DNA from: Muricea muricata
Lineage: Eukaryota; Cnidaria; Anthozoa; Malacalcyonacea; Plexauridae
DNA length: 64,000 nucleotides
Direction of reading: 5' to 3'
NCBI GenBank assembly: GCA_963855995.1
Contig: OY979723.1
Location: 14,573,666 to 14,637,665 of the forward strand
Under the pieces are notes generated by a model. The model saw only the letters and a program-made list of their open reading frames with translations. It was not told where the DNA came from and did not search any database. Each line of letters starts with the position of its first letter. Position 1 is the stretch's first letter. Positions 44,400 through 54,600 of the stretch are shown piece by piece. Position numbers and translations under genes: made by a program.

Positions 44400-47300
44400 G
44401 GGTCTATCGCTAGATGTTGTTGTGAGGGTAAAATAGGCGGGTAAATCATGACAAAATGAGTTTATAAAATGCTCATTGTTTTCCTTTGTATTAGCCTTTT
44501 GTTCTATTTATGGTATTAATGACGTTTTTGCTAATTTATTCGTAGTTGTGTTAAGAAATGCAATTGAAGTGACGTGTTTTGAAGATTATAAGGAGCCAGT
44601 CGTCGCAGAAAATTTTATACATCGTGCTGCAAGGAAGGGAAAGGAGTCTCTTTTCGTAGGTATTTTGTTCTTCAAATGTATGCTTGCTTTAGGCAAAGTA
44701 GAAGGTTGATTGTTGTTACTTAATTTGTAATTTGTAATCTTTCGTCGCACAGTTGTGCTTGTAAATATTGTTTTAGCTTCTCGTCGAGATGTATATTTAA
44801 AAGGAAGGTGACCATGTTTGAATTTGTCATTCTTGTAGAGCACGTGCGATGGCGATGGTGTGTGTGGTAAAGGTAATTTACTTTTAGATAGCTTTTATTT
44901 GAGTAAAGTATAGCTTGGTTGATTCATTTAAGTTAAAGACGATGTTTATAGAGGTGTGTTTGGACGTTTGTAACTTATGGCGTTCATGTTTGAAATGTTC
45001 TTTTAGGATTTCGTGAAGATGGCCAAATACGAGTTGTGCTTGACTTTGAAAGTGAAGGGTATTGTCTGGGAAGGTTATTTACTGTCGTTGTTGCTCTCAT
45101 TTAACTAAAGTATACCTTGTTTAAGTAAGCATAGATTACAATGTGGTAGAAATGTGTTTTTAACTGTGGGTTTACGTTTCGTTGCAGAATCAAAATGATA
45201 AAATTTCGAACGACCCTCGCCATGTGGTTGTGTTTTAATCGCTGGATGTTGTTGTGAAGGTAACATAGGTGGGTAAATTATGCAAAAATGCGTTTATATA
45301 ATGCTGATTGTTTTCCTTTGTATTCGCCTTTTGTTCTATTTGTCGTTGCTATGGTATTAATGACGTTTTTGCTTATTTATTCATAGTTGTGTTAAGAAAT
45401 GGAAATGAACTCATGTGTTTTAAACATTATAAGGAAAGAGTCGTGACCGAGAATTTCATACATCGTGCTGCAAGCAAAAGAAAGGAGTCTCTTCAAGAAG
45501 GTATTTTAAGCTTCAAATGTATGTTTGCTTTAAGCAAAGTATAAGGTTGATTGTTGTTGCACAATTGTGCCTGTAAATGTTGTTTTAGCTTCTCGTTGAG
45601 ACGTAGATTTAGAAGGACCCTCACGATGTTTGAATTTGTCATTCTTGTAGAGCGTGTACGATAGCGATGGTCTTTGGAGTAAAGGTAATTTAGTTTTCTA
45701 TAGCTTTTATTTGAGTAAAGTATAGGTTGATTCGTTTATTTAAGTTAGACGATGTTGAAAGAGGTGTGTTTGAACGTTTGTAACTTATCGCATTCACGTT
45801 TAAAATGCTGTTTCAGGATTTCGTGAAGATGGCCAAATTTGAGAAGTGCTTGGCTTTGAAAGTAAAGACTATTGTCTTGGAAGGTAATTTACCGTTGTTG
45901 TGGCTGTTATTTGACTAAAATATAGCTTGTTTGAGTAAGCGTAGATTCTAATGGGGTAGAAATGTGTTGTTAACTGTGGGTTTACTTATTGTTGCAGAAT
46001 CGAAGTGGTAAAATTTCGAGCGACCCTCGCCATGTGCTTGTCTTTTAATCGCTGGATGTTGTTGTGAAGGAAAAATAGGTGGGTAAATTATGTAAAAATG
46101 CGTTTATATAATGCTGATTGTTTTCCTTTGTATTGGCCTTTTGTTCTATTTGTCGTTGCTATGGTATTAATGACGTTTTTGCTTATTTATTCATAGTTGT
46201 GTTAAGAAATGGAAATGAAGTCCGGTGTTCTAAACATTATAAGGAGAGGGTCGTCATTGACAATTTCATACATCGTGCTGCAAGCAAGGGAAAGGAGTCT
46301 TTTCAAGAAGGTATTTTGTTCTTCAAATGTATGTTTGCTTTAAGCAAAGTATAAGGTTGATTGTTGTTGCACAATTGTGCTAGTAAATGTTGTTTCAGCT
46401 TCTCGTTGAGACGTAGATTTAAAAGGACCCTCACGATGTTTGAATTTGTCATTCTTGTAGAGCGTGTACGATAGCGATGGTCTTTGGAGTAAAGGTAATT
46501 TAGTTTTCTATAGCTTTTATTTGAGTAAAGTATAGGTTGATTCGTTTATTTAAGTTAGACGATGTTGAAAGAGGTGTGTTTGAACGTTTGTAACTTATCG
46601 CATTCACGTTTAAAATGCTGTTTCAGGATTTCGTGAAGATGGCCAAATTTGAGAAGTGCTTGGCTTTGAAAGTAAAGACTATTGTCTTGGAAGGTAATTT
46701 ACCGTTGTTGTGGCTGTTATTTGACTAAAATATAGCTTGTTTGAGTAAGCGTAGATTCTAATGGGGTAGAAATGTGTTGTTAACTGTGGGTTTACTTATT
46801 GTTGCAGAATCGAAGTGGTAAATTTTCGAGCGACCCTCGCCATGTGCTTGTCTTTTAATCGCTGGATGTTGTTGTGAAGGAAAAATAGGTGGGTAAATTA
46901 TGTAAAAATGCGTTTATATAATGCTGATTGTTTTCCTTTGTATTCGCCTTTTGTTGTATTTGTCGTTGCTATGGTATTAATGACGTTTTTGCTTATTTAT
47001 TCATAGTTGTGTTAAGAAATGGAAATGAAGTCCGGTGTTCTAAACATTATAAGGAGAGGGTCGTCATTGACAATTTCATACATCGTGCTGCAAGCAAGGG
47101 AAAGGAGTCTTTTCAAGAAGGTATTTTGTTCTTCAAATGTATGTTTGCTTTAAGCAAAGTATAAGGTTGATTGTTGTTGCACAATTGTGCTAGTAAATGT
47201 TGTTTCAGCTTCTCGTTGAGACGTAGATTTAAAAGGACCCACACGATGTTTGAATTTGTCATTCTTGTAGAGCGTGTACGATAGCGATGGTCTTTGGAGT

Positions 47301-48484
47301 AAAGGTAATTTAGTTTTCTATAGCTTTTATTTGAGTAAAGTATAGGTTGATTCGTTTATTTAAGTTAGACGATGTTGAAAGAGGTGTGTTTGAACGTTTG
47401 TAACTTATCGCGTTCACGTTTGAAATGCTGTTTCAGGATTTCGTGAATATGGCCAAATTTGAGAAGTGCTTGGCTTTGAAAGTAAAGACTATTGTCTTGG
47501 GAGGTAATTTACCGTTCTTGTGGCTGTTATTTGACTAAAATATAGCTTGTTTGAGTAAGCGTAGATTCTTATGGGGTAGAAATGTGTTGTTAACTGTGGG
47601 TTTACTTATTGTTGCAGTATCGAAGTGGTAAAATTTCGAGCGACCCTCGCCATGTGCTTGTCTTTTAATCGCTGGATGTTGTTGTGAAGGAAAAATAGGT
47701 GGGTAAATTATGTAAAAATGCGTTTATATAATGCTGATTGTTTTCCTTTGTATTGGCCTTTTGTTCTATTTGTCGTTGCTATGGTATTAATGACGTTTTT
47801 GCTTATTTATTCATAGTTGTGTTAAGAAATGGAAATGAAGTCAGGTGTTTTAAACATTATAAGGAGAGGGTCGTCATTGACAATTTCATACATCGTGCTG
47901 CAAGCAAGGGAAAGGAGTCTCTTCAAGAAGGTATTTTGTTCTTCAAATGTATGTTTGCTTTAAGCAAAGTATAAGGTTGATTGTTGTTGCACAATTGTGC
48001 TAGTAAATGTTGTTTTAGCTTCTGGTTGAGATGTAGATTTAAAAGGACCCTCACGATGTTTGAATTTGTCATTCTTGTAGAGCGTGTACGATAGCGATGG
48101 TGTTTGGAGTAAAGGTAATTTAGTTTTCTATAGCTTTTATTTGGGTGAGAAATAGGTTGATTCGTTTATTTAAGTTAGACGATGTTTGAACGTTTGTAAC
48201 TTATCGCGTTCACGTTTGAAATGCTGTTTCAGGATTTTGTGAAGATGGCCAAATTTGAGAAGTGCTTGGCTTTGAAAGTACAGACTATTGCCTTGGAAGG
48301 TAATTTACTGTTGTTGTGGCTGTTATTTGACTAAAGTATACCTTGTTTCAGTAATCGTAGATTATGATGTGGTAGAAATGTGTTTCTAAATGTGGGTTTA
48401 CGTTTTGTTGCAGAATGGAGATGGTAAAATTTCGAAGGAACTCAGAACCGTCGGAAGACCAATGAGGAGAACATTTCGTTTAGG
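44400..48484 (+). repeat. 810-bp tandem repeat of exon-like blocks (five units)
   Basis: Landmarks recur at 44476, 45308, 46118, 46928 and 47738, so the spacing is 832 and then exactly 810 three times. The units at 46118, 46928 and 47738 are nearly identical; the first is the most diverged. Each unit has four blocks that begin after an acceptor-like CAG/TAG and end at a donor-like GTAAT or GTATT. Block starts in one unit are 199, 202, 228 and 181 bp apart, so the 810-bp unit itself looks like four ancient ~200-bp repeats. The last unit ends in GTAAGTTAA and passes straight into the next array. Confidence 0.93.
45188..45883 (+). other. Four exon-like blocks in one representative 810-bp unit
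   Basis: Block d is 45188-45259 (GTTGCAG before, GTAACA after), block a 45387-45500 (TTCATAG before, GTATTTT after), block b 45589-45684 (TGTTTTAG before, GTAATTT after), block c 45817-45883 (GTTTCAG before, GTAATTT after). Block a is 114 bp, has the same phase at both ends, and stays open in all five units, reading for example NFIHRAASKGKESLQEG. The other blocks carry stops in most frames. In later units the donor of block d has decayed (GGAAAA). Blocks b, c and d share a weak common pattern (GATTTAAAAGGACC, GGCCAAATTTGAG, GTAAAATTTCGAG). Transcription and splicing are not shown by the sequence. Confidence 0.5.
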
Positions 48485-49455
48485 TAAGTTAACTTAGCTA
48501 AGTTACTTAAGTTAAGATAGTTGATATAAGTGAAGTTACTTAAGTTAAGTTGAGTTAATTTACTTGAGTTAAGTTGAGATAAGTTAGTTCAGCTGAGTTG
48601 AGTTAAGTTACTTAAGTTAAGTTAAGTTATGTTACTTAAGTTATGTTAGTTGAGGTAATTGGCTTAAGTTAGTTGAGTTAAGTGAGTTAAGTTAAGTTGA
48701 ACTAACTTCAGTTATGTTAGTTAAGTTAATTTGGGTTAAGTTGTTTGGGTTAAGTTGTTTGGGTTAAGTTGCTTAAGTTAACTGAAGTTGAGTTAAGCTG
48801 GTCAAGTGGAGTTAAGTTGCTTGAGTTGAGTTGAATTATTTAAGTTAAGTTAAGTTGAGTTACTTAAGTTAGGTTGAGTTGAGTTACTTAAGTTAAATTG
48901 AGTTGAGTTACTTAAGTTAAGTTGAGTTACTTAAGTTAAGTTGAGTTAAGTTAAGTTAAGTTGAGTTGAGTTACTTAAGCTAAGTTGAGTTGAGTTAATT
49001 AAGTTAAGTTGAGTTGAGTTACTTAAGTTAAGTTAAGATGAGTTGAGTTACTTAAGTTAAGTTGAGTTACTTAAGTTAAGTTAAGTTACTTAAGTTAAGT
49101 TGAGTTGAGTTACTTAAGTTAAGTTAAGTTGAGTTGAGTTAATTAAGTTAAGTTGAGTTGAGTTACTTAAGTTAAGTTACTTAAGTTAAGTTAAGTTGAG
49201 TTACTTAAGCTGAGTTACTTAAGTTAAGTTGAGTTACTTAAGCTGAGTTGAGTTACTTAAGTCGAGTTGAGTTAGTTAAGTTGAGTTGAGTTACTTAAGT
49301 CGAGTTGAGTTGAGTTACTTAAGTTAAGTCAAGATGAGTTACTTAAGTTAAGTTAAGATGCGTTACTTAAGTTAAGTTGAGTTGAGTTACTTAAGTGAAG
49401 TTGAGTTCGTTAAGTGAAGTTGAGTTATTTAAGTGAAGTTAAGTTGAGTTACATA
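48485..49455. repeat. TTAAGTTGAG-type simple repeat array
   Basis: About 970 bp of GTTAA, GTTGA and GTTAC pentamers, most often as TTACTTAAGTTAAGTTGAG. It starts at the donor-like GTAAGTTAAC of the last exon-like block and decays at the right edge. Confidence 0.95.
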
Positions 49456-49641
49456 AGTTATAGAGAATTGTAGCTATTATTTCAAAAAAGTGTAAATTTT
49501 GATGGAATTCATTGAAATTATGTAGAAATGTCCAAACGGTGGATTACTGGTGGAAAAAGAAAGATTGCAGTGGTGTGGTTATATTTGGAAAAGAATAGGA
49601 GAACATTTTTGTTGTTGTAAGTGATTTTAACGTTATTATTG
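49456..49641. other. Unique spacer between simple arrays
   Basis: 186 bp without repeats. It contains AATAGGAGAACATTT, resembling GAGGAGAACATTTCG just before the previous array (48465), so it may derive from the same block. No gene. Confidence 0.5.
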
Positions 49642-51029
49642 TTAAGCTCTTTAGACTCTTAAGCTCTTAGACTCTTAAGCTCTTAGACTCTTAAGCTCTT
49701 AGACTCTTAAGCTCTTTAGACTCTTAAGCTCTTTAGACTGTTAAGCTCTTTAGACTGTTAAGCTCTTTAGACTCTTAAGCTCTTTAGACTCTTAAGCTCT
49801 TTAGACTCTTAAGCTCTTTAGACTCTTAAGCTCTTTAGACTCTTAAGCTCTTTAGACTGTTAAGCTCTTTAGACTCTTAAGCTCTTTAGACTCTTAAGCT
49901 CTTAGACTCTTAAGCTCTTAGACTCTTAAGCTCTTAGACTCTTAAGCTCTTAGACTCTTAAGCTCTTAGACTCTTAAGCTCTTTAGACTCTTAAGGTCTT
50001 AGACTCTTAAGCTCTTAGACTCTTAAGCTCTTAGACTCTTTAGACTGTTAAGCTCTTTAGACTCTTAAGCTCTTTAGACTCTTAAGCTCTTAGACTCTTA
50101 GACTCTTAGACTCTTAGACTCTTAGACTCTTAAGCTCTTAAGCTCTTAAACTCTTAGACTCTTAAGCTCTTAGACTCTTAAGCTCTTAGACTCTTAAGGT
50201 CTTAGACTCTTAGACTCTTAGACTCTTAAGCTCTTAAACTCTTAAGCTCTTAGACTCTTAGACTCTTAGACTCTTAGACTCTTAAGCTCTTAGACTCTTA
50301 GACTCTTAAGCTCTTAAACTCTTAAGCTCTTAGACTCTTAGACTCTTAGACTCTTAGACTCTTAGACTCTTAGACTCTTAAACTCTTAGACTCTTAAGGT
50401 CTTAGACTCTTAAGCTCTTAAGCTCTTAGACTCTTAGACTCTTAGAATCTTAGACTCTTAAACTCTTAAGCTCTTAGACTCTTAGACTCTTAGACTCTTA
50501 CACTCTTAGACTCTTAAACTCTTAAGCTCTTAGACTCTTAAGCTCTTTAGACTCTTAAGCTCTTTAGACTCTTAAGCTCTTTAGACTGTTAAGCTCTTTA
50601 GACTGTTAAGCTCTTTAGACTGTTAAGCTCTTTAGACTGTTAAGCTCTTTAGACTGTTAAGCTCTTTAGACTGTTAAGCTCTTTAGACTGTTAAGCTCTT
50701 AGACTCTTAGACTCTTAGACTCTTAGACTCTTAAACTCTTAAACTCTTAAGCTCTTAGACTCTTAGACTCTTAAGCTCTTAGACTCTTAGACTCTTAGAC
50801 TCTTAGACTCTTAAACTCTTAAGCTCTTAGACTCTTAAGCTCTTTAGACTCTTAAGCTCTTTAGACTCTTAAGCTCTTTAGACTGTTAAGCTCTTTAGAC
50901 TGTTAAGCTCTTTAGACTGTTAAGCTCTTAGACTCTTAGACTCTTAGACTCTTAGACTCTTAGACTCTTAGACTCTTAGACTCTTAGACTCTTAGACTCT
51001 TAGACTCTTTAGACTCTTAAAGTCTTAAA
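49642..51029. repeat. CTCTTAGA / CTCTTAAG simple repeat array
   Basis: Mixture of 17-bp units (TTAAGCTCTTTAGACTC or ...CTG), 16-bp units (TTAAGCTCTTAGACTC) and 8-bp units (TTAGACTC), arranged in blocks: the 17-mer dominates at 49642-49890 and 50520-50700, the 8-mer at 50090-50520 and 50930-51010. The base unit is 8 bp. Confidence 0.95.
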
Positions 51030-51149
51030 CCATTTGTAGAAAAAATAATAAAATAAAAGTAAAATTAAAGTGAAGTAAAAGTAAAATTTTACTTCACTTC
51101 ACTTTAATTTTACTTTTATTTTTATTATTTTTTTTAGAAAGGGTTTAAG
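51024..51149. repeat. ~125-bp near-perfect palindrome at the telomere-side boundary
   Basis: Centre between 51086 and 51087 (GTAAAATTTTAC). The left arm reads CTTAAACCATTTGTAG, then the A-rich AAAATAATAAAATAAAAG and AAAATTAAAGTGAAG. The right arm is its reverse complement with a few mismatches and ends in CTTAAACCC sequence, which is the first unit of the TTTAAGGG array in reverse. It separates the CTCTTAGA array from the TTTAAGGG array and can form a long hairpin with almost no loop. Confidence 0.9.
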
Positions 51150-51644
51150 GGTTTAAGGGTTTAAGGGTTTAAGGGTTTAAGGGTTTAAGGGTTTAAGGGT
51201 TTAAGGGTTTAAGGGTTTAAGGGTTTAAGGGTTTAAGGGTTTAAGGGTTTAAGGGTTTAAGGGTTTAAGGGTTTAAGGGTTTAAGGGTTTAAGGGTTTAA
51301 GGGTTTAAGGGTTTAAGGGTTTAAGGGTTTAAGGGTTTAAGGGTTTAAGGGTTTAAGGGTTTAAGGGTTTAAGGGTTTAAGGGTTTAAGGGTTTAAGGGT
51401 TTAAGGGTTTAAGGGTTTAAGGGTTTAAGGGTTTAAGGGTTTAAGGGTTTAAGGGTTTAAGGGTTTAAGGGTTTAAGGGTTTAAGGGTTTAAGGGTTTAA
51501 GGGTTTAAGGGTTTAAGGGTTTAAGGGTTTAAGGGTTTAAGGGTTTAAGGGTTTAAGGGTTTAAGGGTTTAAGGGTTTAAGGGTTTAAGGGTTTAAGGGT
51601 TTAAGGGTTTAAGGGTTTAAGGGTTTAAGGGTTTAAGGGTTTAA
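51141..51644. repeat. TTTAAGGG array, 63 units
   Basis: 504 bp of 8-bp GGGTTTAA units with no visible interruption or substitution. G-rich on the same strand as the telomere, and joined to it directly at 51644/51645 (TTTAAGGGTTAGGG). Confidence 0.97.
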
Positions 51645-54600
51645 GGGTTAGGGTTAGGGTTAGGGTTAGGGTTAGGGTTAGGGTTAGGGTTAGGGTTAGG
51701 GTTAGGGTTAGGGTTAGGGTTAGGGTTAGGGTTAGGGTTAGGGTTAGGGTTAGGGTTAGGGTTAGGGTTAGGGTTAGGGTTAGGGTTAGGGTTAGGGTTA
51801 GGGTTAGGGTTAGGGTTAGGGTTAGGGTTAGGGTTAGGGTTAGGGTTAGGGTTAGGGTTAGGGTTAGGGTTAGGGTTAGGGTTAGGGTTAGGGTTAGGGT
51901 TAGGGTTAGGGTTAGGGTTAGGGTTAGGGTTAGGGTTAGGGTTAGGGTTAGGGTTAGGGTTAGGGTTAGGGTTAGGGTTAGGGTTAGGGTTAGGGTTAGG
52001 GTTAGGGTTAGGGTTAGGGTTAGGGTTAGGGTTAGGGTTAGGGTTAGGGTTAGGGTTAGGGTTAGGGTTAGGGTTAGGGTTAGGGTTAGGGTTAGGGTTA
52101 GGGTTAGGGTTAGGGTTAGGGTTAGGGTTAGGGTTAGGGTTAGGGTTAGGGTTAGGGTTAGGGTTAGGGTTAGGGTTAGGGTTAGGGTTAGGGTTAGGGT
52201 TAGGGTTAGGGTTAGGGTTAGGGTTAGGGTTAGGGTTAGGGTTAGGGTTAGGGTTAGGGTTAGGGTTAGGGTTAGGGTTAGGGTTAGGGTTAGGGTTAGG
52301 GTTAGGGTTAGGGTTAGGGTTAGGGTTAGGGTTAGGGTTAGGGTTAGGGTTAGGGTTAGGGTTAGGGTTAGGGTTAGGGTTAGGGTTAGGGTTAGGGTTA
52401 GGGTTAGGGTTAGGGTTAGGGTTAGGGTTAGGGTTAGGGTTAGGGTTAGGGTTAGGGTTAGGGTTAGGGTTAGGGTTAGGGTTAGGGTTAGGGTTAGGGT
52501 TAGGGTTAGGGTTAGGGTTAGGGTTAGGGTTAGGGTTAGGGTTAGGGTTAGGGTTAGGGTTAGGGTTAGGGTTAGGGTTAGGGTTAGGGTTAGGGTTAGG
52601 GTTAGGGTTAGGGTTAGGGTTAGGGTTAGGGTTAGGGTTAGGGTTAGGGTTAGGGTTAGGGTTAGGGTTAGGGTTAGGGTTAGGGTTAGGGTTAGGGTTA
52701 GGGTTAGGGTTAGGGTTAGGGTTAGGGTTAGGGTTAGGGTTAGGGTTAGGGTTAGGGTTAGGGTTAGGGTTAGGGTTAGGGTTAGGGTTAGGGTTAGGGT
52801 TAGGGTTAGGGTTAGGGTTAGGGTTAGGGTTAGGGTTAGGGTTAGGGTTAGGGTTAGGGTTAGGGTTAGGGTTAGGGTTAGGGTTAGGGTTAGGGTTAGG
52901 GTTAGGGTTAGGGTTAGGGTTAGGGTTAGGGTTAGGGTTAGGGTTAGGGTTAGGGTTAGGGTTAGGGTTAGGGTTAGGGTTAGGGTTAGGGTTAGGGTTA
53001 GGGTTAGGGTTAGGGTTAGGGTTAGGGTTAGGGTTAGGGTTAGGGTTAGGGTTAGGGTTAGGGTTAGGGTTAGGGTTAGGGTTAGGGTTAGGGTTAGGGT
53101 TAGGGTTAGGGTTAGGGTTAGGGTTAGGGTTAGGGTTAGGGTTAGGGTTAGGGTTAGGGTTAGGGTTAGGGTTAGGGTTAGGGTTAGGGTTAGGGTTAGG
53201 GTTAGGGTTAGGGTTAGGGTTAGGGTTAGGGTTAGGGTTAGGGTTAGGGTTAGGGTTAGGGTTAGGGTTAGGGTTAGGGTTAGGGTTAGGGTTAGGGTTA
53301 GGGTTAGGGTTAGGGTTAGGGTTAGGGTTAGGGTTAGGGTTAGGGTTAGGGTTAGGGTTAGGGTTAGGGTTAGGGTTAGGGTTAGGGTTAGGGTTAGGGT
53401 TAGGGTTAGGGTTAGGGTTAGGGTTAGGGTTAGGGTTAGGGTTAGGGTTAGGGTTAGGGTTAGGGTTAGGGTTAGGGTTAGGGTTAGGGTTAGGGTTAGG
53501 GTTAGGGTTAGGGTTAGGGTTAGGGTTAGGGTTAGGGTTAGGGTTAGGGTTAGGGTTAGGGTTAGGGTTAGGGTTAGGGTTAGGGTTAGGGTTAGGGTTA
53601 GGGTTAGGGTTAGGGTTAGGGTTAGGGTTAGGGTTAGGGTTAGGGTTAGGGTTAGGGTTAGGGTTAGGGTTAGGGTTAGGGTTAGGGTTAGGGTTAGGGT
53701 TAGGGTTAGGGTTAGGGTTAGGGTTAGGGTTAGGGTTAGGGTTAGGGTTAGGGTTAGGGTTAGGGTTAGGGTTAGGGTTAGGGTTAGGGTTAGGGTTAGG
53801 GTTAGGGTTAGGGTTAGGGTTAGGGTTAGGGTTAGGGTTAGGGTTAGGGTTAGGGTTAGGGTTAGGGTTAGGGTTAGGGTTAGGGTTAGGGTTAGGGTTA
53901 GGGTTAGGGTTAGGGTTAGGGTTAGGGTTAGGGTTAGGGTTAGGGTTAGGGTTAGGGTTAGGGTTAGGGTTAGGGTTAGGGTTAGGGTTAGGGTTAGGGT
54001 TAGGGTTAGGGTTAGGGTTAGGGTTAGGGTTAGGGTTAGGGTTAGGGTTAGGGTTAGGGTTAGGGTTAGGGTTAGGGTTAGGGTTAGGGTTAGGGTTAGG
54101 GTTAGGGTTAGGGTTAGGGTTAGGGTTAGGGTTAGGGTTAGGGTTAGGGTTAGGGTTAGGGTTAGGGTTAGGGTTAGGGTTAGGGTTAGGGTTAGGGTTA
54201 GGGTTAGGGTTAGGGTTAGGGTTAGGGTTAGGGTTAGGGTTAGGGTTAGGGTTAGGGTTAGGGTTAGGGTTAGGGTTAGGGTTAGGGTTAGGGTTAGGGT
54301 TAGGGTTAGGGTTAGGGTTAGGGTTAGGGTTAGGGTTAGGGTTAGGGTTAGGGTTAGGGTTAGGGTTAGGGTTAGGGTTAGGGTTAGGGTTAGGGTTAGG
54401 GTTAGGGTTAGGGTTAGGGTTAGGGTTAGGGTTAGGGTTAGGGTTAGGGTTAGGGTTAGGGTTAGGGTTAGGGTTAGGGTTAGGGTTAGGGTTAGGGTTA
54501 GGGTTAGGGTTAGGGTTAGGGTTAGGGTTAGGGTTAGGGTTAGGGTTAGGGTTAGGGTTAGGGTTAGGGTTAGGGTTAGGGTTAGGGTTAGGGTTAGGGT

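Noticed and set aside
1-51140. rRNA, histone, snRNA or other multi-copy gene clusters
   Set aside because: I looked for familiar rRNA, snRNA and histone signatures in the tandem arrays and recognised none.
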